A stretch of 64,000 nt of DNA from Achatina immaculata (taxonomy: Eukaryota > Mollusca > Gastropoda > Stylommatophora > Achatinidae): positions 17,956,975 to 18,020,974 of the forward strand of contig CM019701.1 in the NCBI GenBank assembly GCA_009760885.1, read 5' to 3'. The notes under the pieces are model-generated. The model did not search any database. It was not told the DNA's origin and saw only the letters and a list, made by a program, of their open reading frames with translations. A program made the position numbers and the translations under genes. Positions 12,848 to 22,529 of this stretch are shown here, piece after piece; position 1 is the first letter of the stretch; each line of letters opens with the position of its first letter.

Positions 12848-13640
12848 CAAGAGGTCATGAAATACCAGAGATTAGATATGCTGATGACATAGTATTACTG
12901 TCCACAACACAAAAAAAAAGAATGGAAAAATTATGTCAGTCCATAAGAACAGTGAAGAGCAAAACCTTTATCTTAATGCAAAGAAAACTAAATTGATGAC
13001 AACTGATAAAATAAATAAGGCAGCTGAAATATGTATCAAGGAGGAAAAACTGGAACAGGTGGAGAGTGTTGAATATCTTGGATCACTACTAACTAATAAT
13101 GGAGTTACAATGAGGGAAATTAAAAGGAAGACATCAGTTGCTCTTCAGAAAATAAAACAACTAAAGAAGCTGTGGAGAGGAACAGGCAGAATTATAAAAA
13201 TAATAATTTTAAGGGAATGCATCTTTCCCATTGCAACATATGCCTGTGAGACCTGGACACTTAACAAAACAGCTGAGAAACATATAAATGCCTTTGAATG
13301 TAAATGTTACAGAAGAGTCCTTGAAATGTCATGGGCACAAAAAATAAATATATCCATACTATAAGAATTTAATATTGAAGAAGGCTGGCTAGTAAAGAGG
13401 ATTAAAAACAGAAAACTTAAATATTTCGGACATATTAAATGTCGTGATAATTTAGAGAAGACAGTCTTGGAAGGGTACATAATGGGAAAAAGAGGAAGAC
13501 CAAGGCGAGGATGGCTGTAAGACATCATTGATAATCTGCAAATGGTTGCATCAGCAGCAGGGTATCTTGCTTACAACCAAGAGGCCTACAGGAGAGCTGT
13601 TAGGGAGGCAAAGTTCTGCAACGGACATGGAAATGACTGA
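12848..13640 (+). mobile_element. RTE family A LINE, 5'-truncated copy
   Basis: Starts at the catalytic box segment (EIPEIRYADDIVLLSTTQ), continues through KAAEICIKEEKLEQVESVEY, the WTLNKTAEKH block and the final GRPRRGW stretch with frameshifts and a stop in the QDI segment. Ends AAATGACTGACATGG. It lies in the last intron of the transporter. Confidence 0.9.
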
Positions 13641-13734
13641 CATGGCAATTTATATGCTATAAAAAAAACAAGTGGTAAGGACACTATTCAATTTGCCAAT
13701 TAGTGACTCATAGCTGACATGCTGGCATCAGAAG

Positions 13735-13851
13735 GGTTGGTGAACCACAGAAAAATATATACATAAAACTTATCAGTAGAAAAATAATATACATAAACAA
13801 TACTTGCCTGTAGAACAATATTTACATAAAACTTGCCAGTAGAAAAATATA
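13735..13851. repeat. Left fragment of a 33-bp array, cut by the Tc1 element
   Basis: Units with the core ACATAAAACTTGCCAGTAG and AAAAATAT. The continuation is on the other side of the Tc1 insertion at 15356. Between 13640 and 13735 no feature is seen. Confidence 0.8.
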
Positions 13852-15355
13852 CTGTCCAAAAAAAGAAACACATAACTACTGATAACCCAATTTTACCCAT
13901 AACTTTGATATTCTATAGCTTTTTAAATTGAATAAATAAAATTTTCAAATTGCAGACAATAATACCTAAGAGTTTAAACACTCACTTGACAGTTTCTTGC
14001 ACCTGTGTGACGAGAATTTGTTAGTCCCAGGGGTTCTCAACTTAGTATGGTGTGTGGCCTCCGTTTGCATCAATCAGCGACTGGTATCTCCTGGGCACAG
14101 GTGTGATCAGATGTTTGATGTGCGCCTGTGGGGTGGCTACCCAGTCTTCCTGGAGTGCCTGCCACAGATCATGATGAATGGCTGGAGAAACGTTTCGGCG
14201 ACAAACATGTCTTTGCAGTTCATCCCATAGGTGGTCGATCGGATTCATGTTTGGAGACAGGGATGGCCTGGGAAGGGTGAGAATGTTGTTGGCAGTCAGG
14301 AACTGTGTGGTGAACCGTGCAAAATTGAGTCTGGCGTTGTCCTGTTGCAACACAGACCTTTGCGCAGCCAAAAATGGAAGGATGTGGGGTCGAAGAATTT
14401 CACTGACGTATCATTGCACACTCAAGCCTCCTTCAATCTGCACCAATGGACTCCTTCCGTTGAAACTGATCATTCCCCATACATTACACTTCCACCACTG
14501 TGCAGCAGAGCTTCATCAATGCAATTTTGGGCAAAACGTTCATTTGCCCTGTGGTAGACCCTTCTCCACATATCATGGCGGTGCAACAAAAAGGAAGATT
14601 CATCACTAAACCACACACGTCTCCACTTACTGTCAGTTGTCCAGGGCCAATGCTGGTTGGCCCAAACAAGTCGATTTTGGTGATGGCATCTCATTAAGAC
14701 AGGACCTCGGTATGGTCATCGTGCCACCAGTTTAGCTTCGTGCAGTCTATTTTGGACAGTTTGATCAGCCACACGACATCCTGCAAGCAATGACTGGGCA
14801 CTTAAGGAAGCTGTTGTAAACCTGTCTTCGAGGTGATGAACCAGAATACAGCGATCATCAGCTGCTGTTGTCAACCTGGGTCGTCCACTGCTGTGCCGGT
14901 CTTCAGCAGAGCCAGTGGCTTGGAAATGGTGCCAAAGTCAACTGATGGTACTCTGCTGCACGTTTAAATGCCCGGCAACAACCTGACTTTGACAATAGCA
15001 ATGTTTCGTAAATTTTGTGATAGATGTGCCATAATTGTCTGCTTGAAAATTAACTCAATTTGTTTGTGTAACCTCATCCTTTCACAGGGCTTCATCTGCT
15101 TGGAAAGTGAGTTGTGCTCACCACAAAAATCACTTTTCCATAAACAATGTGAGTTATGGTAAAAAAATGCGTGATTAGCAAGGGCACCTACTGCGTTCTG
15201 ACTATACGCGAGAATAGCAAATTCCATGCTAAATCATGGATCTGATATCTTGGTGACAATTTTTAATATGGTTCGAGATACCTGGGAAAAATATGTTTGT
15301 CATAACATATAAAAAATGAAGCTTATATAAGCTATGCATTTTTTTTTTTGGACAG
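13852..15355 (-). mobile_element. Tc1-like DNA transposon, degenerate transposase
   Basis: Ends begin CTGTCC and finish GGACAG with an A/T-rich inverted stretch, flanked by TA on both sides, the target duplication of Tc1/mariner elements. Total length 1504 bp. The minus strand encodes a broken Tc1 transposase in at least three frames: RRVWFSDESSFLLHRHDMW (first catalytic Asp) near 14640, QQDNARLNFARF (second Asp) near 14350, and SPNMNPIDHLWDELQRHV near 14250. The third catalytic residue is Asp (GAC) rather than the usual Glu of NPIEHLW, at spacing 34. Several stops and frameshifts make it non-autonomous. It sits inside the 33-bp array. Confidence 0.92.
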
Positions 15356-15960
15356 TATATATACATAAACAAAACTTGCCAGTAGAAAAATATATATATA
15401 AAACTTTCTGATAGAAAAATATACATATATATAAAACTTTCTGGTAGAAAAATATATATATAAAACTTGCCAGAAGAAAAATATATACATAAACAAAACT
15501 TGCCAGTAGAAAAATATATACATAAACAAAACTTGCCAGTAGAAAAATATATACATAAACAAAACTTGCATGTAGAAAAATATATACATAAACAAAACTT
15601 GCATGTACAAAAATATATACATAAACAAAACCTGCCAGTAGAAAAATATATACATAAACAAAACTTGCCAGTAGAAAAATATATACATAAACAAAACTTG
15701 CATGTAGAAAAATATATACATAAACAAAACTAGCCAGCAGAAAAATATATACAGAAACAAAACTTGCCAGTAGAAAAATATATACATAAACAAAACTTGC
15801 CAGTAGAAAAATATATACATAAACAAAACTTGCCAGTAGAAAAATATATACATAAACAAAACTTGCCTGTAGAAAAATATATACATAAACAAAACTTGCC
15901 AGTAGAAAAATATATACATAAAACTTGCCGGTAGAAAACAAAACTTGCCTATAGTTAAAT
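15356..15960. repeat. 33-bp minisatellite, main block
   Basis: About 17 units of 33 bp with core CATAAACAAAACTTGCCAGT and AGAAAAATATATA. Sub-variants replace GCCAGT by GCATGT or GCCTGT. The unit aligns with the 37-bp unit at 12.1 kb (CATAAACAATACCTACC versus CATAAACAAAACTTGCC), so it looks like a diverged branch of the same splice-site-derived family. The period is a multiple of three, creating false 213-codon frames. Confidence 0.9.
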
Positions 15961-16004
15961 ATAACAGGAACAAAACAGAACCTACATATAATTAAAATGT
16001 TACA

Positions 16005-16591
16005 ACATGTACATATGTAATACCTACCTATAGTTTAATGTAATAACATAAATACCTACCTATAGCTAAATGTACCATGTATATAAATAATATTAACCTA
16101 TAGCTAAATGTACCATGTATATAAGTAATACCTACCTATAGCTAAATTTAACATGTATATAAATAACACATACCTAAAGCTAACTTTAAAATGTATATAA
16201 ATAATACCTACCTATAGCTAAATTTAACATGTATATAAATAACACCTACCTATAGCTAAATTTAACACGTTTATAAATAATACCTACCTATAGCTAAATT
16301 TAACATGTATATAAATAATAGCTACCTATAGTTACATTTAACATGTATATAAATAACACCTACTTATAGCTAAATTTAACATGTATATAAATAATAGCTA
16401 CCTATAGTTACATTTAACATGTATATAAATAACACCTACCTATAGCTAAATTTAACATGTATATAAATAATAGCTACCTATAGTTAAATGTAACATGTAT
16501 ATAAATAACACCTACCTATAGCTAAATTTAACATGTATATAAATAATAGCTACCTATAGTTAAATGTAACATGTATATAAATAACACCTAC
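16005..16591. repeat. 37-bp minisatellite seeded from the penultimate exon's 5' splice site
   Basis: About 16 units, period 37 bp (for example 16208 to 16245). On the minus strand each unit carries an A/T-rich remnant of the exon end, CTATAG, GTAGGT or GTAGCT, and a TTATTTATATACATGTTA tail. CTATAG|GTAGGT is the exact junction of the exon ending at 16592, so units are copies of exon end plus donor. Units alternate between two types with GTAGGTGTT and GTAGCTATT. Confidence 0.9.
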
Positions 16592-16726
16592 CTATAGCTA
16601 AATGAACAGACAAGGCAATTTTATCCATGGTCAGTGACCACACTCTGAGGTTATGAATATCCAACACTCCTTCCACTTCAAAAAATGTGTCTCGAACTTC
16701 AGCAAAGTTGATGCCTCTTGGAGTAC
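16592..16726 (-). CDS. SLC30A2/3/4/8-like: Zinc transporter exon: first half of the C-terminal cytoplasmic domain
   Basis: Encodes TPRGINFAEVRDTFFEVEGV, then LDIHNLRVWSLTMDKIALSV and HLAI. The HNLRVWSLT block is the diagnostic beta-strand of the ZnT cytoplasmic domain that dimerises. The acceptor GATGCCAG precedes 16726; the donor G|GTAGGTG starts at 16591, phase 1. The exon's last 13 bases (CATTTAGCTATAG) plus this donor form the core of the 37-bp minisatellite that begins directly behind it. Confidence 0.95.
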
Positions 16727-16794
16727 CTGGCATCAGTGTACAACTCAAGTTTTACAATAAAAAAATGTGTACAGTTCAAGAAAAAAACTACAGT

Positions 16795-17655
16795 AAAGAC
16801 ATACATTGATAGTAGGTAGGTAGGTAGAGGTGTATGGTTCAGCTTTACAAAACGATAGAGGGAGTGAGGAAAGTGAGAAAAAACACAAATGGCAGGAAGT
16901 ATGGAAGTAAGATGAGAATGTATAAATGAAAAACATCCAATATTTTGACAATAGCCATTTTCAGGGATTACACAGAATGTATAAATGAAAAACATCCAAT
17001 ATTTTGACAATAGCCATTTTCATGGATTACACAGAATGTATAAATGAAAAACATCCAATATTTTGACAATAGCCATTTTGAGGGATTACATAAAACACAA
17101 ACCATAAAATTTTTAAAAAGTGAAAAGTTAGCTTTGTGGTATCTTCCAAGTTCGAAATACGGCAACAAATGCCCCTGAAAAATATATATAAGGTGGAAGC
17201 AATGGCTGGATGGGAGATGAGAGAAAAAATAAACTTGGACCAATCAAATAATCGCATTGGTGTAGGTAGTGAAAGGGAGAGAACAATGTTGGAAGTTTGA
17301 GGTGGGGGATGGGGGTTAAGGAAGCTATAAATACCTTTCAGAAGAAAGGGTGGGTTGGAAGATAAAGCCAAAACATAGGAATGAAAAACTGCAGGGAAAT
17401 GAGTGAGGCTAACACAAAAAAGTAGAGCATGAATGGCATAAAGTAGGTGAACATCTAAGAAGTTTAAAGGATGCTGAATTTATTGTTATTTCCAGCTGGG
17501 TGGAGACAACCAGCCTGGAAAATAAGGCACTGTTCTAGAGCCTTCTGAGAACACAGGAGTGGATTCCAGTAACAGAAATGTCTCGTTTTCCTATATGGTC
17601 TCTTTGATAGAAGTGTTTTGCTACAGGTGTCCATGCTCTCTTGGATATGTCATTA
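16795..17655 (-). mobile_element. Penelope-like element relic: terminal repeat plus GIY-YIG fragment
   Basis: 17535-17655 on the minus strand encodes HLNDISKRAWTPVAKHFYQR and DHIGKRDISV, the C-terminal part of the Penelope GIY-YIG endonuclease also seen at 25.5 kb and 61.5 kb. 16830-17090 matches the element's terminal repeat (AGGTGTATGGTTCAGCTTTA, GAGGGAGTGAG) with an internal 59-bp segment present three times (AATGAAAAACATCCAATATT core). Between, 17100-17450 is degenerate. It lies within the transporter intron between the 16.6 and 18.4 kb exons. Confidence 0.75.
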
Positions 17656-18255
17656 AGATGATGATACATTGATAGTACAACCTCTAGAGTAAAGAGATAC
17701 ACTGATAGTACAACCTCTAGAGTAAAGAGATACACTGATAGTACAACCTCTAGAGTAAAGAGATACACTGATAGTACAACCTAAAGACTAAAGGGATACA
17801 TGAAAGTACAACCTGTAGAGTAAAGAGATACATGAAGTACAGCCACTAGAAGAAAGAGATACATTGACAGTACAGTCACTAGAACAAATACATACAGAAC
17901 AGTACAGCCACTACAACAAATATATACACTGACAGTACCACACTAGAAGAAAGAGACACACTGACAGCAGCCACTAGAACAAATAAATACACTGACAACA
18001 GCCACTAGAACAAATAAATACACTAACAGTGCAGCCACTAGAAGAAAGAGATACACTAGCAGTACAGCCACTACAACAAATACACTGACAGTACAGCACT
18101 AGAAGAAAGAGATACACTAACAGTACAGCCACTACAACAAATAGACACACTAACAGTACAGCACTAGAAGAAAGAGATACACTAACAGTACAGCCACTAC
18201 AACAAATAAATACACTGACAGTACAGCCACTAGAACTAGCAGATATATTGATAGT
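17656..18255. repeat. Degenerate ~36-bp minisatellite
   Basis: Units built on ATACACTGACAGTACAGCCA and CTAGAAGAAAGAG, alternating with ACAACAAATA versions; the 17665-17775 part has an exact sub-array with CCTCTAGAGTAAAGAGAT. It ends about 120 bp before the donor of the 18.4 kb exon and is not derived from it as far as I can see. Confidence 0.85.
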
Positions 18256-18372
18256 AATATTTTTCATACTGGTGACATAAAGAAGTCAAATAATATTGAA
18301 ACAGCAACAGCTTCTTGTATGAATGCACATAATTTCAAGCCATTTTAATGTTTGCAGAGGATGAGAGCTTAC

Positions 18373-18478
18373 CTTCCATGAGAACAACCAAGATGTCCCT
18401 CATGATGGTCAGTGTAGTTACCAGTACAAACAAAGAAAACAAGAATGTGCAGATGGGGTCAGCAATTTTCCACTCGGG
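18373..18478 (-). CDS. SLC30A2/3/4/8-like: Zinc transporter exon: end of TM5 to TM6
   Basis: Encodes PEWKIADPICTFLFSLFVLV and TTLTIMRDILVVLMEG, a textbook match to the ZnT2/3/4/8 TM6 block (P-E-x-K-x-x-D-P-I-C-T-F-x-F-S). The acceptor CACACAG precedes 18478 in phase 0. The donor G|GTAAGC lies at 18372 in phase 1, so the last base plus GT of the following exon rebuilds the Gly of LMEGTP. The exon is too short and stop-bounded to stand out as an open frame and was found by reading the strand. Confidence 0.95.
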
Positions 18479-18539
18479 CTGTGTGAACAGATATTGAACA
18501 GTTCATTTTAAAATAATTTCATCCTTGCACCGCCATTTT

Positions 18540-18780
18540 GACACCCAACCTCACCTGAAAAACACACACTCTTAGGTCCAAACAAAAATATTACACCAAA
18601 TCTTGTCTCAACACAAAATATATCACACAATTTTGTCTCAACACAAAATGTACCATACAAAAATATATCAGCTCTCAACGTCTCAACAACAAGTATATCA
18701 GTTATTGTTTGTTTCAACATGAAGCATAAAAGTGAATCTTATGTCAACAACAAAAAATATGACAAGTGAAAGTCTAATGT
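18540..18780. repeat. Short degenerate repeats in intron
   Basis: Several copies of TTTGTCTCAACACAAAATAT and related sequence between 18590 and 18740. Located in the short intron between the TM5 and TM6 exons. Confidence 0.5.
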
Positions 18781-18813
18781 TTACACACTGTACCAGAAAA
18801 TATGTGGACTAAC

Positions 18814-19186
18814 CTTGTAGTAGATAATGAAGGCTGCAGCCAGTACCCCAACACTCTGAAAAAGGTCACCAAGAACATGGATGAAAGCAGCCTTGACATT
18901 GATATTGGAAGGTTTATTTACACGGCTATGACTATGACCATGATCACTAGCAGATGATTGTGCTTCCAAAACTGACCTCTCTCTGTCATGCCCTACCTCC
19001 ACATCACATAAACTACCGTAACTGTGTACACCAGAAGATGTGGAGAATGCCTGAGTTTCTTCTCCAGTCCTTGAGTTTTCTGTTTTCAATTTTTTCTTGG
19101 AATCACTGTGGGAATGACCATGATTTCCATGTGAATGACCATGACCTCCATGGCTGTGGGAATGTTGATGTAATGTTGTTCCAAGC
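18814..19186 (-). CDS. SLC30A2/3/4/8-like: Zinc transporter exon: histidine-rich loop and TM5 with HxxxD zinc site
   Basis: Encodes 124 residues. It starts LGTTLHQHSHSHGGHGHSHG, a cytosolic His-rich loop that in this family binds zinc near the transport path, with a second cluster (DHGHSHS) about 55 residues later. It then gives VKAAFIHVLGDLFQSVGVLA and IIYYK, the fifth helix. The HVLGD motif supplies the conserved His and Asp of the transport site (residues 258 and 262 of the joined visible product). The acceptor is CTTCCGCAG before 19186; the donor is AAG|GTTAGT at 18813 in phase 0. The Ser/Thr-rich linker between the His clusters is longer than in typical ZnT2/8 proteins. An adjacent open frame reads on into the intron and should not be used as the end. 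Confidence 0.95.
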
Positions 19187-19518
19187 CTGCGGAAGTAAAT
19201 GAAGTTACAACTTAGCAAACTGAAACAACACTTCTTCAGCAAAGACTTTACCAAGCGCAGAAACTTTTACTGTGTCTGCACCTTGCATACAAATAAAGAA
19301 TATTTTCTTAAATCATGTTGACATTTATAAGAACTTTACTGCCTGTACAAGATGACACAAATCACACAGACCTCGATACAAAGACACCGATTTTTTCTCT
19401 GATGTAAAATTTTATGGCTATAACCCCAGAATTTTCTACCCTAAAGTGTATTAATGTTAATGCTGTAGCTACATAATGATATTGTGGTATCCACAAGAAT
19501 GTTAAATCTGATACATAC

Positions 19519-19672
19519 ACAATGTTAAAGGCAACACCAGTCCCAGCAGTTATTAACATGACACTGGCATCAATCTCGTAGTTATCTTCCATCACCCGAA
19601 GCACGGCCGAGTAGACCAGGATGCCAGTCAAGACCCACAACATCAGAACAGAGACAAAGGCTCCAAGGATTT
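19519..19672 (-). CDS. SLC30A2/3/4/8-like: Zinc transporter exon: TM3-TM4 loop and fourth transmembrane helix
   Basis: Encodes ILGAFVSVLMLWVLTGILVY, then SAVLRVMEDNYEIDASVMLI and TAGTGVAFNIV, matching the ZnT signature E-I-L-G-A-x-x-S-V, the W-V-x-T-G-x-L-V-Y helix and the YEID-x-x-x-M-L-I segment. The acceptor is TTGTTGAGCAG before 19672, starting with two bases of a Glu codon. The donor GTATGT starts at 19518 after two bases of the next codon. Preceding residues of the family (SFGWHRA, from the missing exon) are not present upstream. The 154-nt length and phases fit a single family exon. Confidence 0.92.
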
Positions 19673-19689
19673 CTGCTCAACAAAATTAT

Positions 19690-19860
19690 CTCTGTTTACC
19701 AATCAAGATTACCTGCTATGCTGGCAATGTGACAGGTGTGTGTTGGTCATGTGACAAAGATGTCCTAGTGATGTGTCAGAGGTGTGCTAGTGACAAAGGT
19801 GTCATGGCGATGTGATACAGGCATACCAGTGAAGTGACAGAAGTGTGCTGTTGATGTATT
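19690..19860. repeat. Short ~20-bp degenerate repeat
   Basis: Repeated GTGATGTGTCAGAGGTGTGC and GTGACAAAGGTGTCATGG type units directly upstream (on the minus strand) of the TM4 exon. 19861-20440 shows nothing recognisable. Confidence 0.6.
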
Positions 19861-20444
19861 TCAGCTGCTCTTTAACTAGCACTTGTTTACACTAAATGGC
19901 TAAAGGTGAGTAGAGATTTTCTTTATGTAAACATTTTAAGCATCACAGTTGTAATCTGATAGAAGGGCATGATTTTCCTGTGGTTATCATGTTTGTCCTT
20001 AGTGAGAAAATTCAGCATAAATCATGGGTTTCACACTTTAACAATTATATTTGACAGTGACATGTACACTATGAAAACCAATATCTGGTAATCATCATCA
20101 TGAGCTTAAACCTTCTACCAGAACCTGATGAACAGATATAAACAGATATCAGACAGTTTCAAAAATTGGAACTGCTAAGAAAGGAGAAAGAGAAGAGAGA
20201 TATTTTTTTGTTGAATTGGCTACAAAATAAAATGAACTGGACATAAACAGTTCCCAATTATTCTACCATAATTTCATATTATGAATGTGCAATTTTAGCC
20301 AGGTTAAAAATGAGGCTTGTGCACAGCAAAATGTTTTATATGATTTATTACTACTGTCAGCTGCTGTGCTAGTAGGTGTTGGCAGCCATGCTTCTTCACA
20401 AATCTCTCCCTGATATTTTCCATCAGCTCACTTGCTAACTTCTT

Positions 20445-20885
20445 TTACTGTGCCACTGGATTAGACTCTCCATTTTTTTCCTCTTGATCTTCTCCATCTT
20501 TCTTCTCATGTATGTTTCCTGTTGTGTGCTCAAGCCTTCCTCTTCTCACCATGTTAGATTTAATTAGGCTCCTTTCTACATTTGCTTTTCTTAGAAATTC
20601 CCTGTTTGTCATCTTAGCTGTCCATGGCTGTCCTAACATTCTTCTCAGAAGCCATATCTCTGTTGCCTCCAGTGACCTCTGCAATGATCTCATGATTGTC
20701 CATGGCTGTCCTAACATTCTTCTAAGAAGCCACATCTCTGTTGCCTCTGGTGACCTCTGCAATGATCTCATGATTGTCCATGACACACTGGGAGGGCTAC
20801 TATTCCCAACCTGGCATGTCACATGTGGTGGATGGTGGATATCCCCCAGATATGGAAGACAGCTGTGAAAAAGAACTTGCCCCAA
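20445..20885 (-). mobile_element. BovB-like RTE fragment with internal 78-bp duplication
   Basis: The minus strand encodes the EATEMWLLRRMLGQPWT block twice, because a 78-bp segment (near 20619-20696 and 20697-20774) is tandemly duplicated, followed by AKMTNREFLRKANVERSLIK and a degenerate tail. Same broad family as 5562-6790. Confidence 0.75.
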
Positions 20886-20889
20886 ATAA

Positions 20890-22040
20890 ACAGGTGAGGA
20901 CCTGCCAAAAACACTGAAAATACTATATAAGAGTTAACTTCAGTGAGCAAGAGGAAAACGCATATGCCATATTATCAACAAGACAGGGCACTACAAATGT
21001 GTTGGTGTGTGCTTGCTGATTGCTATGTGTGTGTATACACATCTTCAAACAATTTAAATGTGTGGGTGTTAGCACTCAATTGTGTCTCATGTTAAAAGTA
21101 GATAAGTTGTTTTCTTGGCAAACAATGACGGTGTACTCTCAACATGACATATTAAAAAACAAGGATGTTCTAAAGTAATTCACAGTTGTAAAGAACAGCC
21201 AAGAAAGCAGACACAAATTCCTATCATCATCTATCAAAATGACAAATAACAAGTTTCATCACACTTGTTACAAGATTGAAAAGTTGACTTAAGATAATTA
21301 TTTGCTCCACAACTCTCTAGCTCTCCCCCACCACCAACCACACCCCACATTCAGGTACCTATCAATGTACCTATTCTGTACCAGTCAAAGCTGACAAGAT
21401 GCATTCTTCCCCCCCTCCACCCACCATTATTCAGGTCAAACTTCTTTTTCATACACATTTAGCAATAATGTGTAGTAGCCTGATTTTTGCCATGCACCTT
21501 CTGGCTGGGTGCCTCCGACTTCAGCACCTATCCTTGTTAGGGCAGACTGTGGTCCTGCTTGGACTGCCATGAAGACGGTGGTGTAGGTGGGCCTGGCCAA
21601 AACTTTGTTTTCCAGCCTCTAGTGACTGCACTTAAGCCCCTTCTCCACATCGGGCCCATTGACTTTGGGACAGTTCCACAGAGACACTCTGACTTTGGGA
21701 TGATCTGACGAGTGCTTCAATCCATTCCCTGCCACCTATAGTCTGCTAGCTCTGTTTTGTTTACTTCATTCTGATATCCATTGTTGTAGAGACCCAAAGG
21801 CTTGTCATGTCCTGGATTCATTGATTTCACCTTAGATTTTCCTCATCCCTGCCAGTGATCTCCATGTCCCCATCCGTCCACCATCCTGACATTACATGTG
21901 ACAAAAATAACAATTAGGACTATTGTTGATTGCTACAGGTTTCTGGGTGAAGTAGGTCAGAGTTTTTAAGTAAACAGTCTATGTCCCTGTCTGATAAAGA
22001 CTATGTTACGATAAGTCTGTTCTTAACACAGCTGTTCCCA
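20890..22040. other. Intron region without recognised feature
   Basis: I searched this stretch on the minus strand for the missing TM2-TM3 exon of the transporter and did not find it. A C-rich stretch lies at 21320-21430; 21480-21900 is relatively GC-rich and non-repetitive but has no recognisable coding block. Confidence 0.5.
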
Positions 22041-22044
22041 TGGG

Positions 22045-22490
22045 TAAACACTATACCTATTCTGCACTGAAAATAGATTGGTGTTTTACCAAAAGATAGA
22101 AAGAGTGAGGAAGGCAGGCAGAAACAAGAATGGCAGAAAATAAGATAATTACATAAAGGACATACAACAATCCAATATTTCTGCAAAAGCGTCTTTCAAG
22201 GATCGCAAACAAAAACAACATAACAAATAAAAACATGAAATTGTATGAAAAATAAGGAACAGCCCAAAAGGCTTAAGTCTATATATTTTTCATTTTTTTA
22301 ATCTGTTGTGTTGTTTCTGTATATGACCCTTGAAAAAAGGCTTTTGCTGAAATATTGGATGGTTGTATGACCATTTATATGTACTCATCTTTTTTGTTCT
22401 GCCATTTTTATTTCTGCTAACTTTCCTCACTCTCTCTATCTTTTGGTAACAATGTACCATATACCTATCTATTTTCATTACTAAGCTAGT
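22045..22490. mobile_element. Inverted pair of Penelope terminal repeats
   Basis: 22045-22225 and 22300-22490 are inverted copies of the Penelope terminal repeat seen at 26.1-26.3 kb and 56.3-57.4 kb: ACCAAAAGATAGAAAGAGTG against its complement near 22435, and CAATCCAATATTTCTGCAAA against its complement near 22345. About 80 bp of A/T-rich spacer separates them. No endonuclease sequence remains. Confidence 0.75.
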
Positions 22491-22529
22491 TTTATTGTAG
22501 CAGTCACTTCCTTTATACCTATTCTGTGG

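Noticed and set aside
14178..14609. Plus-strand open frames over the Tc1 element
   Set aside because: They are antisense to the transposase motifs and contain no recognisable domain.
15300..15973. Two 213-codon minus-strand frames rich in Tyr/Phe
   Set aside because: Same reason: 33-bp A/T-rich array, open in two overlapping frames.
17656..18255. Array seeded by the 18373 donor
   Set aside because: Units do not contain the exon end (CTCATGGAAG) or its donor GTAAGC, unlike the three arrays reported as exon-derived.
19705..19740. Possible end of the missing TM2-TM3 exon (GCATAGCAG before GTAATC on the minus strand, resembling the end of GWHRA plus donor)
   Set aside because: The sequence upstream of it is a 20-bp degenerate repeat and does not encode the family's MTDAAHLL or LWxSSRP blocks.
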